Source: Acanthococcus lagerstroemiae (taxonomy: Eukaryota; Arthropoda; Insecta; Hemiptera; Eriococcidae). From it: a stretch of 64,000 nucleotides of DNA. The notes below the pieces were generated by a model. That model searched no databases. It saw nothing but the letters and a program-made list of their open reading frames with translations, and had not been told where the DNA came from. The stretch lies in contig CM063112.1 in the NCBI GenBank assembly GCA_031841125.1, positions 9,202,603-9,266,602 on the forward strand, in the 5' to 3' direction. Position 1 is the stretch's first letter. Each line of letters begins with the position of its first letter. This document shows, one piece after another, positions 11,661 to 21,780 of the stretch. A program made the translations under genes and the position numbers.

Positions 11661-13490
11661 TTGGTTTTTTGTGGGTGAGGGGAGCTACTTTAGTTGAAAA
11701 ATCTTGGTCTTCATTCATGGCTGTACGTTCAGCTACATTTTCGCTGTGGACCACTTTTCAAAAGAATAATTAGGGATTTTTTTATAGCCTGAAAACCAAC
11801 CATACCTTTTTTGTGGGTCAAGTGCCACACCCTCTGTGTGAAAGTGCCACGCCAAAATAAGATACTGTTGTTGTGCTAGTTAATCAAAATAACAAACATT
11901 CAACTAATTATTTTTGACAAAACTCGCAAAAAACGTCTCATCGTCAGTTCCTGCACATAATTCATGTGCATCCATCTTGAATTTCTTACATTCATCGCAG
12001 ATTTCGTCTTGTGTATCTTCGGAAAACTTCCAACCAACCTTCTTTTTTTTTCAGATTTCCGTACATATACCTTAGGCACTGCATACCTACAAAATTATAA
12101 AAATTACGCAATGTTTTCATTTTTGGCAAATCGAGCTGTTTCTGGTGCGGTATCTAAAGTGATTTTTGTGGCAACTGTATCAACACGCATGTTTATGAAA
12201 CAACACTGATGGGAAACCACAAATGCAGACCAATTTAAAAAATGAGACTATTTATAGGTAGGTAATATAAATGTACTTCCTAAAATCGTAATTCAATTCT
12301 AAGTTTCCAAAACGCTGATAGCAAATTCTCATTCAAATCATGTTCGTATATTCAAATTTCAAATCACTGTAACTTCAAGGACCGGTCACTTTTATGGATG
12401 ATTATCTCAATACCTGATATACACATTATGAAGAAAAGAAATTTATATTTCAGTTTTTCGAACTACACGCTTGGAGCGCACAATAGGAAGTGTGGCATCT
12501 ACCCCAGTTTCCTATTTGATGCCCAAATGAGTTACCTATTCGGTTCTTTGATAGTATTTCTCGTTTTTACCGACTTTTCGAAGAATTCGAAAGGAGGTAT
12601 TGTTTTTGTTCATAGGGTGGGGGTTTGAGGTCAGAGTGAATTTTCTTTACGTTTTGAGGTGTGAGGAGTTCGAAAATATCATTCATTCTATTTCAGGTAT
12701 CCTTATATATATATAGGTATATATATGTACAAAATTTTGAAACTGGAATAGCTCGAAGAGTGTAGGATCGAATTTTATGAAAATCAGATATGTTATAGAA
12801 CAGCACTTGAAGTTGTGCATGTGAAATTTTGGTGAAGATTCGCCGAAAGGGGGCTGTGGGGGAGAGGGTCAGACTTTTCTTTCGATTATTTCTCATCATC
12901 TCAGCTTGGGGACGAAAAAATATACTGGAACTCATTTGAAGAAAATTTCATTTTACATATTTTTAGTTATTATCATTTTTCGCAGCACCCCAAAGGGGAG
13001 GGAGATAACCGGGGTAGAAAATTGGGATTTAGTGTTAAAAATGTGGTCAATTTTTCTACGTGTCGAAAATGTCGAGATATCGACCTTTCGATATAATGCG
13101 TTTATTCAGATTCATTCCCAACAATAGTTGTTTGTCGTCGGTACTGCTATTGTTAGCAAGATAAGCAGTTACTGGTATCAGTTCTTTTATTTGAACTCTG
13201 TCCATGTAAATTCGTGTTGCCTGCATTTGAACCACCACGCGTCTAAATTCGTGCTGTGTGTATTTGAACTATTTGTGTTTGTTTTGAAGTGCGTCGCTTG
13301 TTTTCCTTTAACGTTATCCCATTTTTGCTGTTTTGTTGAGTTTTTGTTTTATTTTTCGAGATCTCTGTTATCGTTGTTTTTATGGTTAAAAGTTCCTCTT
13401 AGTTATTTTTTTCGGTTTTTTCTTCTGTTTCTATTCTGTTGAATTTTTTGCATACAGCTTTCATTTTTCCTAGTCGTCGCCTCCTTTTTT

Positions 13491-13491
13491 C

Positions 13492-13527
<36 letters not shown>

Positions 13528-13543
13528 TAATATTATTATTTTG
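13491..13543. repeat. (ATT)n microsatellite
   Basis: About 17 near-perfect ATT units. Confidence 0.95.
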
Positions 13544-13615
13544 CTGATTTGGAGTTTTTCTTTTATTTTTCAGGATTTTTTTTATGTAAGATACTAAATT
13601 TGAAAAGTCGGTACT

Positions 13616-13641
13616 GCTGTCGCTGCTGCGACAGCGTTTTT
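13616..13641 (+). repeat. Short perfect hairpin followed by T run
   Basis: CTGTCGC and GCGACAG form a 7-bp stem around a tgct loop, followed by eight T. The form resembles a pol III or factor-independent stop, but no transcription unit is recognised upstream. A second palindrome (TTCGTAGC ... GCTACGAA) lies at about 13723-13761. Confidence 0.6.
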
Positions 13642-14326
13642 TTTACTTTTAAATTGCAACAATGATGTTCGGTAAGATACCGACAAATCTTTCCCGGTAT
13701 AATGTTCCTTTTATACTTCCAGTTCGTAGCACCACCTGATCCCCTCCGGGAGGGCTACGAAATTAAAATGATGGGCGCCAAAATAATGTTGCCTACTTAC
13801 GACGCATTCTACAACAAACTTCCTCAACAATAATTCACCCTTCGCACCCTTAGTTATAACGAGGGCGCTTTCAGCCTTTTTTTGTCTCCATTTCCGACAA
13901 CAGAGTGCGTCTCAGTATTAGCTATCGATACAGAAAAACTCGGTAGATCGAACGATAGTATCGCATCAGCAAGCAGAATATAGCACTTCAAGCAGTAAGA
14001 AGAAAAAATTCTAAAACGAACTCCGACGGGCCCGTGGGCTATAGGCTATACTATCGTATTTGAAGATTACAGAATATTCCGCTGTACAAACTAAAATGTG
14101 TGACATCTTTCCTGTAATGTCGCGGAAAAGGGACCCAAAGGGAACATAATTTTAGTTTTTATCTACAGAACATCATTAAGAAGGTTGAATCACCCTTTCA
14201 TTGTTTGGATGATACATCGCAATCGATTTTAAGACGAGGAACTTTCCTTCCCTTGGACAGAAAGGGAGGGGACAGCGCCATTTTCCTACCAGAAATTTTT
14301 GAATAAAAACTACTTCCTCCTCGGGA

Positions 14327-14570
14327 AGGTCAGGTTGGCCGAGTGGATAGCGCGCTGGTCTCGGAATCCGGAGGTCCCAGATTCGAGCCCATGTAGCAAC
14401 TCGCTACATTACGACCTAGGCCGGTATTTCGACAAGAAGAGAAGAGTGCCAAGACAGCCCTAACAATCTCCCCGACGCTGAGGTAATGCTCGAAAAGGCG
14501 GATTCCATGGCTCGGGTTGAGAGCAAAAATGAAAAGAAGAAACTTCCGCCTCTGCTATTCCTCTTGTATA
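14327..14570 (+). mobile_element. tRNA-derived SINE, type 2
   Basis: The head has a box A-like TGGCCGAGTGG and a box B-like GATTCGAGCCC. The body runs through gtagcaactcgc, aagacagcccta, tccccgacg and gctcgggttgagagcaaa. The whole unit recurs in the same form at 48731-48955, including the body, so it is a SINE family and not a single tRNA gene. Confidence 0.8.
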
Positions 14571-15216
14571 ACTTGAAGTAGTGGTACTGCTTCAAAACTA
14601 TCGAGTATCTCAGGAAATTCCATACAAGTACAAAACCCAACAGTGGGCATCACAAGAATCAGTGACAGGTCTATTCACATAAAGTAATTATTTTATTATA
14701 ATTTTTCAACATATCATTGAAATATATGAGTTCAATGAATACCTGAATCTGTTTCCCTGTTACCTCGTATTCCCAGCCCAATTCACTCGAGACCCTGTTT
14801 CATGCAGTTACCTGAAGAACCGCGATTTGGCGAATAAAAATTCGGAATCCTACAACAGTCACGAGTCTTAGAGAAGATTTTCCGATGTATCCCGGTGAAC
14901 ATATTCAAACAACATGATGTAACTGAATTTAATTCAGCAACAGATTTACGTAAAGTTGGCTAAAATTAGAGAACTATACTACCAGATTTGAGTACATTGG
15001 TCCACGTCGAAATTCAGGCTCTCTACGATAGAACAAAGGATGTTTGAAAAGTGTGGTAGCAAAAAGTTTTTACATATTTAGTTCCACAATCGCCTCGTCC
15101 ATCTCGGTGTATGATTCAATTTGATTCGATGTACCGAACCTATTGGCTCGGAGCACTTTTCAAATAAAGTATATTTCTGGCCTACAAAATATAATATCGA
15201 TATTCTTTCTTCGCAG
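14571..15216. other. Upstream region of eve, promoter not identified
   Basis: No clear TATA box at a convincing distance. A good splice acceptor (ttctttcttcgcag, AG at 15215-15216) lies 27 bp before the proposed eve start codon, so a non-coding or coding first exon may lie further upstream. I cannot place it. Confidence 0.45.
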
Positions 15217-15243
15217 TTACGTTTCTCACACACATGCAACACG

Positions 15244-15403
15244 ATGAATCCGAACAGCAGCCCCGGTTTCTGTAAGGAAAATTACCGCGACTCGAAAGTT
15301 TTAACAAGCTCGGCCATTTATCCGACTTGCCCGGAGCAGCAGTGGGAAGAAGAAAAAACAGACTTGACTACCGCTACATCTTCGACGCCTAAAAGTATAA
15401 AAG
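15244..15403 (+). CDS. eve: eve coding exon 1 (N-terminal region)
   Basis: Encodes 53 residues plus the first base of the next codon ([14 protein letters not shown] ... STPKSIK). It ends at AAAAG before GTAATT, a good donor, in the phase needed by exon 2. The assignment rests on phase, donor quality and position, not on homology, because the N-terminus of Eve is poorly conserved. The frame is open back to a Met at 15121, but an acceptor at 15215-15216 suggests that stretch is intronic. If that acceptor is used, nine more residues precede this Met in frame. Confidence 0.6.
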
Positions 15404-18400
15404 GTAATTTAGTCCGCATTTTTTTCCATTTTTACCGAAGAATTATATAATAACTCATGTACCCTACCGCCCACGCCAGCCAAGAACTCGTTAACTGATC
15501 GAAATATTTTGATTCTGCTCTACGTCATTAATCTTGCATACACTTTGTATATAATTTATTAGACTATTTTTGGGGGTTTCCAAGTTGTTGAGTAATATTT
15601 CTCAATTTTTATCGTCAAATTTGGATCGGTATTGATCTTGACAAACAGTTCGCGAACAGGATACCTTTAAGGGTTGTTACTCAAACAAGTCAGAAATCGT
15701 TTAAAAAAGTGGGGGGAATGAAATTTTTATTTTAGAATGAAAACTGCATCGACACACTTTTTTCAAGAAATTAAATTTTCAGAGTTTTGCTGCAAGAGGC
15801 GTTCAAAAAGTAAGGTAACAAGGGCTATTATGAAATATTATAAACATTTTGTTTTACAAAATTCGAAAAGATACAACCTTAAGCTATTTCTCAACATAGT
15901 TACCTTCTCAATTGAGGCTTTTTTTCTGTTTATTTAAGAGCCACTAGCTGCACCAAGGGCTACACGGCTCGGCTGGTGGGGGTTGGTTAAATTAATGGAA
16001 AGAGGCCTGTGTCGTGGAGGAAGGAGATGAGTTATTGAGTTTATCTATTGTCATTGGGTTGTTCTGGAGCATGCTCTTCGTTGTTGGTGGTGGCTGATGT
16101 TTTTGGCGGTGTGAGTTAAGTGAAGGGCAGTAATGTATACATATGTTCGACAGCGAGTTCATTTGAGGAGCATTTAGAGCATTGCGGGGGGGGGGAGGAA
16201 TTTATGGATTGAGGAAGTGCAGGTGAGTGACGCGAGTATGTCCAATTCTAAGTCCTGCTATTACTATTTCTTCGCGTCGTGATTTCCGGTTGGAGGTGAT
16301 CCAGGGTATAGGTTTTTCTTTCATTGCACGGAGTTTGTTGTTGGATTCTTTATGCTCAGACTGGTACCAGAAGGAAACGATTTTTGATCGGTAGGTGAGT
16401 GCAAGGTCTTCGAATGTTTCAACAGTTGGATTTTCTACTTTAGGGCGGGTTGTTGCTGTTCGAGCGGTTTCGTCAACTAAGTCAGCTTATGCAATGCCGA
16501 TATGAGCTGGGATCCAGACGAATACTACCAGTTTTTCTAATGTGGTAAATACGTGGATTATGAGTTGTATTGCGTTGTACTAATGGATGTCTAGAAAACA
16601 TTGTGCTGATTGATTGGAGTGCCGATAGTGAGTTGGTGGCAATAATTGCTTTATTGGTTATATTAGGTAAATTTGGAATGCAATAGAAAAAATTGTAGCG
16701 AGTTCGACGGTGTGGACAGATGCTGAACTGGGTAGTCTGTGAGCTTGGATTTTTGACCCGAGTGAATATGAACAACCTGTGCAATTTTTTTTTGTGGAAC
16801 CGTGTCTGTATAGCATAATAGGTACTCGGGGTACTCTTCGAGGAATTTATCCCACCGGTTTACTAACTTATGCTTTCCCTATGGAATTTGCCGTCCAACG
16901 AATCAAACCAATTTCGAACTGTTTTGTACAGCTCGTCGTAGTTTTTAACACTAATTCCACCCAGGTACCTTTGAAAATTGGAGGGTGCCAAATCGGGAGA
17001 GTGGGCTGGGTGCAGTAAACATCCCTCTTGAACGACTTCAACAAAGCAGTAATGACATGAGAGGTGTGCGGTCGTGCTTTGTCTGGCGAAAAGCAAACAC
17101 CTCGAGTTGACCATCTGGGTCTGCGGGATTTAATTCTTTTACATAAGCGGTTCAGCTGATCACAGTGTCCATCTGAGTTCATTCGTTATACCATATGGGA
17201 GAAAATCAACCAAAACCAAAAGAATTCCTCGGGTATCCTAGAATACGTATGCTATCATTTTGTTTGTAGCACAGAAAACCGTCTAAATGAACACTAAAAT
17301 GGAGGGAGCGTGCTGTCTTAACATAAAAAGAACCTAGAATCGTGCTATGTTATCAGATTTACAATCTGTCCGCAAGTCTTAACACAACGAGCCTTGTTAC
17401 CTTACTTTTTGAACGTCCAGTTTGATTCGTTGGACGGCGAATTCTACAGGGAAGGCATCTATAAGTACATTTTCCCCCACAATGCCCTAAATGCTCCTCA
17501 AATGAACTCACTGTCGAACATATGTATACTTCACTGCCCTTCACTTAACTCTCATCACCAAAAACACCAACTACCACCAACAACGAAGAGCATGCTTCAA
17601 AACAACCCAATAACAATGGATAAACTCATCTCCTTCCTCCACGACGCAGACCCTTTTCCATTAATTTAACCATCCCCCACCCAGTTGAGCAGTATAGCCC
17701 TTGGTGCAGCTAGTGGCTCGTAAAAAAAAAAACCTCAATCGAGAAGGTAACCATGTTGAAAAGTAGCTTAGGGTTGTATCTTTTCGAATTTTGTAAAATA
17801 AAATGTTAACAATTTATAGTTACTTCACAACAGCCCTTGTTACCTTACTTTTTGAACGGTCATTGTATGATGATCTTTTCAGACTAAAGTATTCTCCCTT
17901 TTCAAAATAAGCGCTTGAGACGCTAAAAATTATTTCTTTCGAATCTTTTGGGGGAGGGGAAGAACTATTGAGTCGAAATTAAGAAAAAAGAAAAAAATAT
18001 GGGGAAAAAATTAAATTTTTTGTCTTAGAACAGAAGATGCAATGTTTAATATTTTGGACCTCTTTTTTTCAGAAATGAAAAATTATTTCGGAGTCCTCCA
18101 AGTAATTTTTCCCGCATAAAGCTTCACCCTCTTTCAGGACAGGCGCTGAAAATGCTGAATATCTTTTTCTCTGTGTTTTTTTTGGGGGGAGGGGGGCCTC
18201 CACAACAATTTCCAGCAAGCACGATTCTTCCTGACTCCTTCTCAAATCAGGCCGCTTAGATGCCGAAACGATCCATTTGCATCACAAGCAAGGTGAAAAT
18301 GGTTAAATGCGAAAACTGTGAACCAAAACAGGGACAAAGAAATTCAAAATATTGTTTTGCTAAGACAAGAATTTCGATAAAAGTAACTGAATTGCGATTA

Positions 18401-18910
18401 TGGAGCAGAGGTAGGAAGGGACTAATGTTGTACAAGAGATGATTTAAAATATAAGTTAAAGCAGCAGCACCATTACGCTGATGAATATATAATATGATGA
18501 GGAGAGGGGACTGACACACCAAGTATTAGATCATCTTCGCTAACCTACCCCCGTTGTAATTTTAATAATTTTCTACTCATTTTGTAACATTTTCTGCTCA
18601 TGTTGCCCAATTTTATACTTACTCGTCTCCCGAGATATCAACTGACTCTTCTTGGAAGGAGAAATCCAACCCCAACCCCCAGGACGAACTGGAGGCACGG
18701 ATCTCGACTCAAATGAAATTCCAACTTGGGTATAGCATTTTTCCAACCCCTGACAGAATTCGGTAATATCTGGGGAGTGAGTGCAAAATTTACGCTCCCT
18801 GAGCTAAAAATTCGAAAACGAGTTATTTCTGCAATTAAGCCCAAGCAGATTCACTGTTCCTAAATTCCTAAGGGTACTTCGATTGCGAGTATTCTGGACT
18901 AGATAAGTCT

Positions 18911-18960
<50 letters not shown>

Positions 18961-20499
18961 TCTCCCCAGTCTTCTGAAGCCACCAAGTCTGCCTATAGGC
19001 AACAAGCAAGATTCATGCACAGGTTCTCACGAATATCTGAACCCTTGAACCTTGTTTTCAGATTACTATTCCGATCCGAGTATACGCAGATACCGAACAG
19101 CATTTTCACGAGAGCAGCTGATGCGACTGGAACGTGAATTCTACAAGGAGAACTATGTATCCAGACCGAGACGCTGCGAACTAGCTTCAGAACTTGGTTT
19201 ACCAGAATCTACTATCAAAGTAAGTTCAAAATTGACCGGTGTTTCCAGTGGTGTATCCAGGGGGAGGATCGTAACCCCCCCTCCAAATTTCAGGAACACT
19301 GAAAATTTTGATAGGGTATAGAGCACAATGTGTAAAAATATTGACATTATAATTTTTTGAAGACATTTTAAACCTCTCCCCCTTCCCGAAATTGAAGTCT
19401 GGATACGCCTCTGGGTGTTTCAGACTTACGCGGTTCAAATCGCCCACGTCACACTCTAGCGATGTAATCCTAGATCTTTGTACGCTAAACCGTCATCTGT
19501 CTCGTCCATGATAAAGCTGAATTCATTATCCTGATGTTTTCTAAGCCGATACATCATCCTATACTGCCAACAGAGACATAACCAAAGCTACAAATGGCAC
19601 CACAGTTGCATCCATCATCTTATGCTGCCATGAAAGGCAAAACCAAAGCTACAGACGGCATTACAGTGTGCGCAGAATCTACACGTCATAATAATTAATC
19701 GATCAGGAAACAAAACTCGAGACTTCTGACCCCACTGCGTCCAATTCTAGCCAACTTGTGGATTCGATTCTAGCTCCAACTAGATAAATAATTACTCGAT
19801 TTCCTCGAGAATCTTCATTGCACTCCTTCATAGTCTTTATTGCTACCACTCTGACTTCCTGCTCCATGAATACGGACTAACAAAACTATGCATCCACTTT
19901 TACAGGTCTGGTTTCAGAACCGCCGCATGAAAGAGAAACGCCAGCGTATGTCGATGGGCTGGCCATACAGCATCTATGACTCGAACTTCGCGGCCAGCAT
20001 CATTCAAGCGGCCGCCGTCGGCGCGGTCAACAACTTTCCAGAGATCTCGGCCATCGCATCCGTGTCCTGCCGGTACTCGCCTATGATCGTGCCTCCCTCG
20101 CAACAGAAATACTTTCCGTACCTGTTTCAACGCCATCTCAACCTGAAACTAGATTCGCCGGAGTACGATCCGCAACGCTCGTGTCTGCGACCATCCAACC
20201 ACTGTGCTAGTCAACCCTTCCTGTGCCATCCTCCGTCGCTCATCAACGACTTTCCGGCCACCTCGTCGCCGAACTGCGAAAACGCTGACACGAGCTGCCG
20301 ATGCGGCATCATCAACTGTGTATCGACCAATAAAAGCGCCAGTCCACAGACGAACGTTGAGAAGCCCAAGTCTAATGCCTTCCTATACCCCAACGGTTTA
20401 ACCATGGAGCTGGGAGGCGTACCCGAAACAGCGAAACCATCCGCCGAACCGGAGTTCGCGAAGAATAATATATCGTATAAGTCATATTTCACCCCTTAA
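15244..20499 (+). CDS. eve: even-skipped/Evx homeobox transcription factor, three coding exons
   Basis: Sequence-specific nuclear DNA-binding protein; in arthropods even-skipped acts in segmentation and in neurons, mostly as a repressor. My model joins 15244-15403, 19062-19219 and 19906-20499 and gives 303 residues. The homeodomain is residues 61-120: RRYRTAF in the arm, [13 protein letters not shown] in helix 2, and WFQNRR in helix 3 with Gln50 and Asn51. Eve/Evx-type signals are the adjoining KRQR, the WPY just after the homeodomain (125-127) and [10 protein letters not shown] (134-143). A Cys-rich patch (CRCGIINC) lies near 230-243. The end, YKSYFTP, only weakly resembles the LFKPY Groucho-binding tail of fly Eve. 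The junctions use GT-AG, in phase 1 then phase 0. The start codon is uncertain because the frame stays open upstream. Confidence 0.93.
15919..16850 (-). pseudogene. LINE 3' fragment with RNase H domain, inside mariner
   Basis: Minus-strand relic of an I-type LINE. From high to low coordinates it shows an RNase H segment ([13 protein letters not shown] then HPLVQ, 16784-16482), then [15 protein letters not shown] (about 16220-16260), a degenerate end with [11 protein letters not shown] (about 16000-16030), a 3' UTR (ccaagggct region) and an A-rich tail written as T at 15919-15925. RNase H would remove element RNA during copying. RT and endonuclease are absent, and stops and a poly-C run break the frame. 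Confidence 0.8.
16863..17270 (-). pseudogene. mariner transposase, catalytic part, frameshifted
   Basis: A DDE transposase that would cut and paste the element at TA sites. Read on the minus strand, the frame at 17182-16868 gives [13 protein letters not shown], then [11 protein letters not shown] (family HxDNARPH region), and the overlapping frame 17114-16863 gives [14 protein letters not shown] (HPxYSPDLAPSD) and [13 protein letters not shown] near the end. These are clear mariner motifs. The DNA-binding N-terminus is missing and there is at least one frameshift; the Asp of the DNARPH box reads as Lys (DKARPH) in this frame. Not functional. Confidence 0.9.
17419..17858 (+). pseudogene. mariner 3' end with LINE insert, right arm
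   Basis: Begins inside the transposase C-terminus ([16 protein letters not shown], about 17424-17472) and passes directly into a LINE 3' fragment ([13 protein letters not shown] ... [13 protein letters not shown], to about 17669), its 3' UTR and an A tail at 17722-17732. It then returns to mariner 3' sequence and the terminal repeat. The LINE part is shorter than in the left arm, lacking RNase H. Confidence 0.8.
18915..18966. repeat. eve: (CT)n microsatellite in eve intron 1
   Basis: About 25 CT units ending in ccctctctcccc, about 95 bp before the exon 2 acceptor. On the other strand this is a GAGA tract, a form bound by GAGA factors in insects, but a simple slippage repeat is the plainer reading. 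Confidence 0.95.
19062..19219 (+). CDS. eve: eve coding exon 2 (homeodomain 1-46)
   Basis: The acceptor is ccttgttttcag and the donor AAA then GTAAGTT. Encodes [14 protein letters not shown] through PESTIK, that is, helices 1 and 2 and the start of helix 3. The [11 protein letters not shown] lead-in closely resembles DPSVRRYRTAF of fly Eve. It ends exactly after homeodomain Lys46, a recurrent intron position in homeobox genes that is also used by Evx. Confidence 0.95.
19246..19413. mobile_element. hAT-type MITE in eve intron 2
   Basis: 168 bp with inverted ends CAGTGGTGTATCCAG and, reversed from the right, CAGAGGCGTATCCAG (12 of 15), flanked by the perfect octamer GGTGTTTC at 19238-19245 and 19414-19421. 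Contains no gene. It begins 26 bp inside the intron, close to the donor site. Confidence 0.92.
19551..19672. repeat. Diverged tandem duplication in eve intron 2
   Basis: Two units of about 61 bp starting catcatcctatactgcca and catcatcttatgctgcca, each containing aaccaaagctaca. They are about 75-80% alike by eye. Confidence 0.8.
19906..20499 (+). CDS. eve: eve coding exon 3 (homeodomain 47-60 and C-terminus)
   Basis: Acceptor catccacttttacag. Starts [14 protein letters not shown], which completes the recognition helix, and runs 197 residues to TAA at 20497-20499. Base composition is visibly richer in G+C than the flanks, with CpG-containing codons, as expected for a conserved exon. The C-terminal part is Pro/Ser-rich with several Cys. 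A possible AATAAA polyadenylation signal is at 21174-21179; none is closer that I could see. Confidence 0.95.
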   Translation, partial: VWFQNRRMKEKRQRMSMGWPYSIYDSNFAASIIQAAAVGAVNNFPEISAIASVSCRYSPMIVPPSQQKYFPYLFQRHLNLKLDSPEYDPQRSCLRPSNHCASQPFLCHPPSLINDFPATSSPNCENADTSCRCGIINCVSTNKSASPQTNVEKPKSNAFLYPNGLTMELGGVPETAKPSAEPEFAKNNISYKSYFTP

Positions 20500-21780
20500 T
20501 TCAGCGGATTCTTGTTCTTGTTTACTACATGGTGAAATTGTTACAGACGGGGGTATTTACTATTCATCGAACTGTTGATGGCTTTATTCACTTCCGAGCG
20601 TACAGCAGCGTCAAATGAAGCCCTTACCTTGCACTAAACGTTCGATTCGGACAACGCCGTCAACTTGGAACGATTTACGTACCCTTAATTCCCAAAGAAC
20701 TAAGAAATACCTAATATTTGCGAGCCTAGTGCTGTAGCGAAGCAAATTCGGCAAGGGGCCAGAAATCGAAAATGTTCCAACTGCTGTAGCGAAAAAATCA
20801 AAAATATTCCATACAGCTCTGTTGCTCTTCAAAACAGCTCCTAAGATGCGCAACTTTGCTGAGTACCTGAAATTGCCAGTTTGCGAACTCTAAAAGATGA
20901 TGATAGGGAGACGAGTCCCTTCAAGCCCTCCCCCACCCCATGGCTATGGCCTTGTGAGCATGTAAATGGCGAGACTTCGATCTTCATAGTGTCCGTAGTC
21001 ATCAGCAAAGGATAGGGTATTTTGAATTAATAACAGAAGTTCAACACTGCATATGTACCGATAACGAACTCCTAATTAATTATGAGTTATCAAAATGCAA
21101 TATATGCGTTGGAAGAAAAGCGATACTCCCGGGACCAGCCAAAAAGGAAGGGACATTGTCTGCCAGAACGAAAAATAAAGAGCCAGTCAGCCTATGATCG
21201 GATTTAGGCAGACACAGACAGAAAGAGACACACGTAACCGGTCTCCTCTGCTAAAAAAAAAAAACCACCCTGTTGACTAAAGAAAAGAAATTCGGGATCC
21301 CAGGTTCCAGTACCTTACAAACTTTCGGCTTTCTGTATCCTACCTCCAATACGACCTCGTCTCTAAGCCAGACAGCTTTAAAACGAAGACCCAAGATCCA
21401 GAATGAGAGGTGCGAGTTTTCCAGCTCTTTGAGACCTATATTTAAATGAATAAAGATGGATATTTGTATGTTGTCTGTATGTACTATGTATGCCACAGAT
21501 TGGGTCCTGAGCTAGTAGAAACGCGATGATGAAACTTAGATCCACATACCAGTCCAAAATAAGTTTAATCAGCCCTGCATTCCGATTGGGAGAGAAACCT
21601 TCTTACTAAGAACTCTCTAAATTTAGCTTTATCTCCAATAAATTCCAATTAAAGAAAGATGGTGTCAAATGAATTTGAAATTGCATAGGAATAAAAGAAT
21701 TCCATGAAGGAAGATGAATTTAGGTTAGTTCAAAATTGATTTTTGTAATAAATTAAAAAACGGCCTCAAACAGAATGATT
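20500..21780. other. Downstream of eve, no gene seen
   Basis: The 3' UTR presumably lies here; AATAAA at 21174-21179 is the first candidate signal I see. A short motif gctgtagcgaa repeats at about 20730 and 20781. The overlapping open frames are short and featureless. Confidence 0.5.

Larger units (their letters stand above)
10666..14326. other. Intergenic, no gene seen
   Basis: Contains simple repeats described separately and T-rich stretches that give long but featureless open frames (for example 13128-13442, hydrophobic by composition). The intervals 11200-11500 and 11670-12650 show no recognised motif. I found no RNA gene. Confidence 0.5.
15800..17858. repeat. Two inverted mariner copies, each carrying a LINE 3' fragment
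   Basis: Identical mariner-type ends bound the block: cgttcaaaaagtaaggtaac at 15800 and its complement ending at 17858 (27 bp match). A third copy of the end lies at 17390-17415. The left unit is read on the minus strand (17415 to 15800), the right on the plus strand (17419-17858). In both, mariner sequence stops just after the GGAARGCAT...AAGT region of the transposase C-terminus, a LINE 3' fragment with A-rich tail follows, and mariner resumes at cctcaat(t/c)gagaaggtaac. Identical junctions in both arms imply one original chimera. Confidence 0.8.
15404..19061 (+). other. eve: eve intron 1
   Basis: A 3.66-kb intron, enlarged by a mariner/LINE composite (15800-17858). The remaining 15404-15799 and 17860-19060 show no gene. 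A CT microsatellite lies about 95 bp before the acceptor. No transposon sequence enters the proposed coding exons. Confidence 0.75.

Noticed and set aside
13128..13442. Open frame of 104 codons that looks like a membrane protein
   Set aside because: Its hydrophobicity follows from T-rich sequence; no start context, splice signals or family match.
14333..14400. tRNA gene in the eve upstream region
   Set aside because: It has a conserved non-tRNA body shared with 48731-48955, and the acceptor stem ends do not pair.
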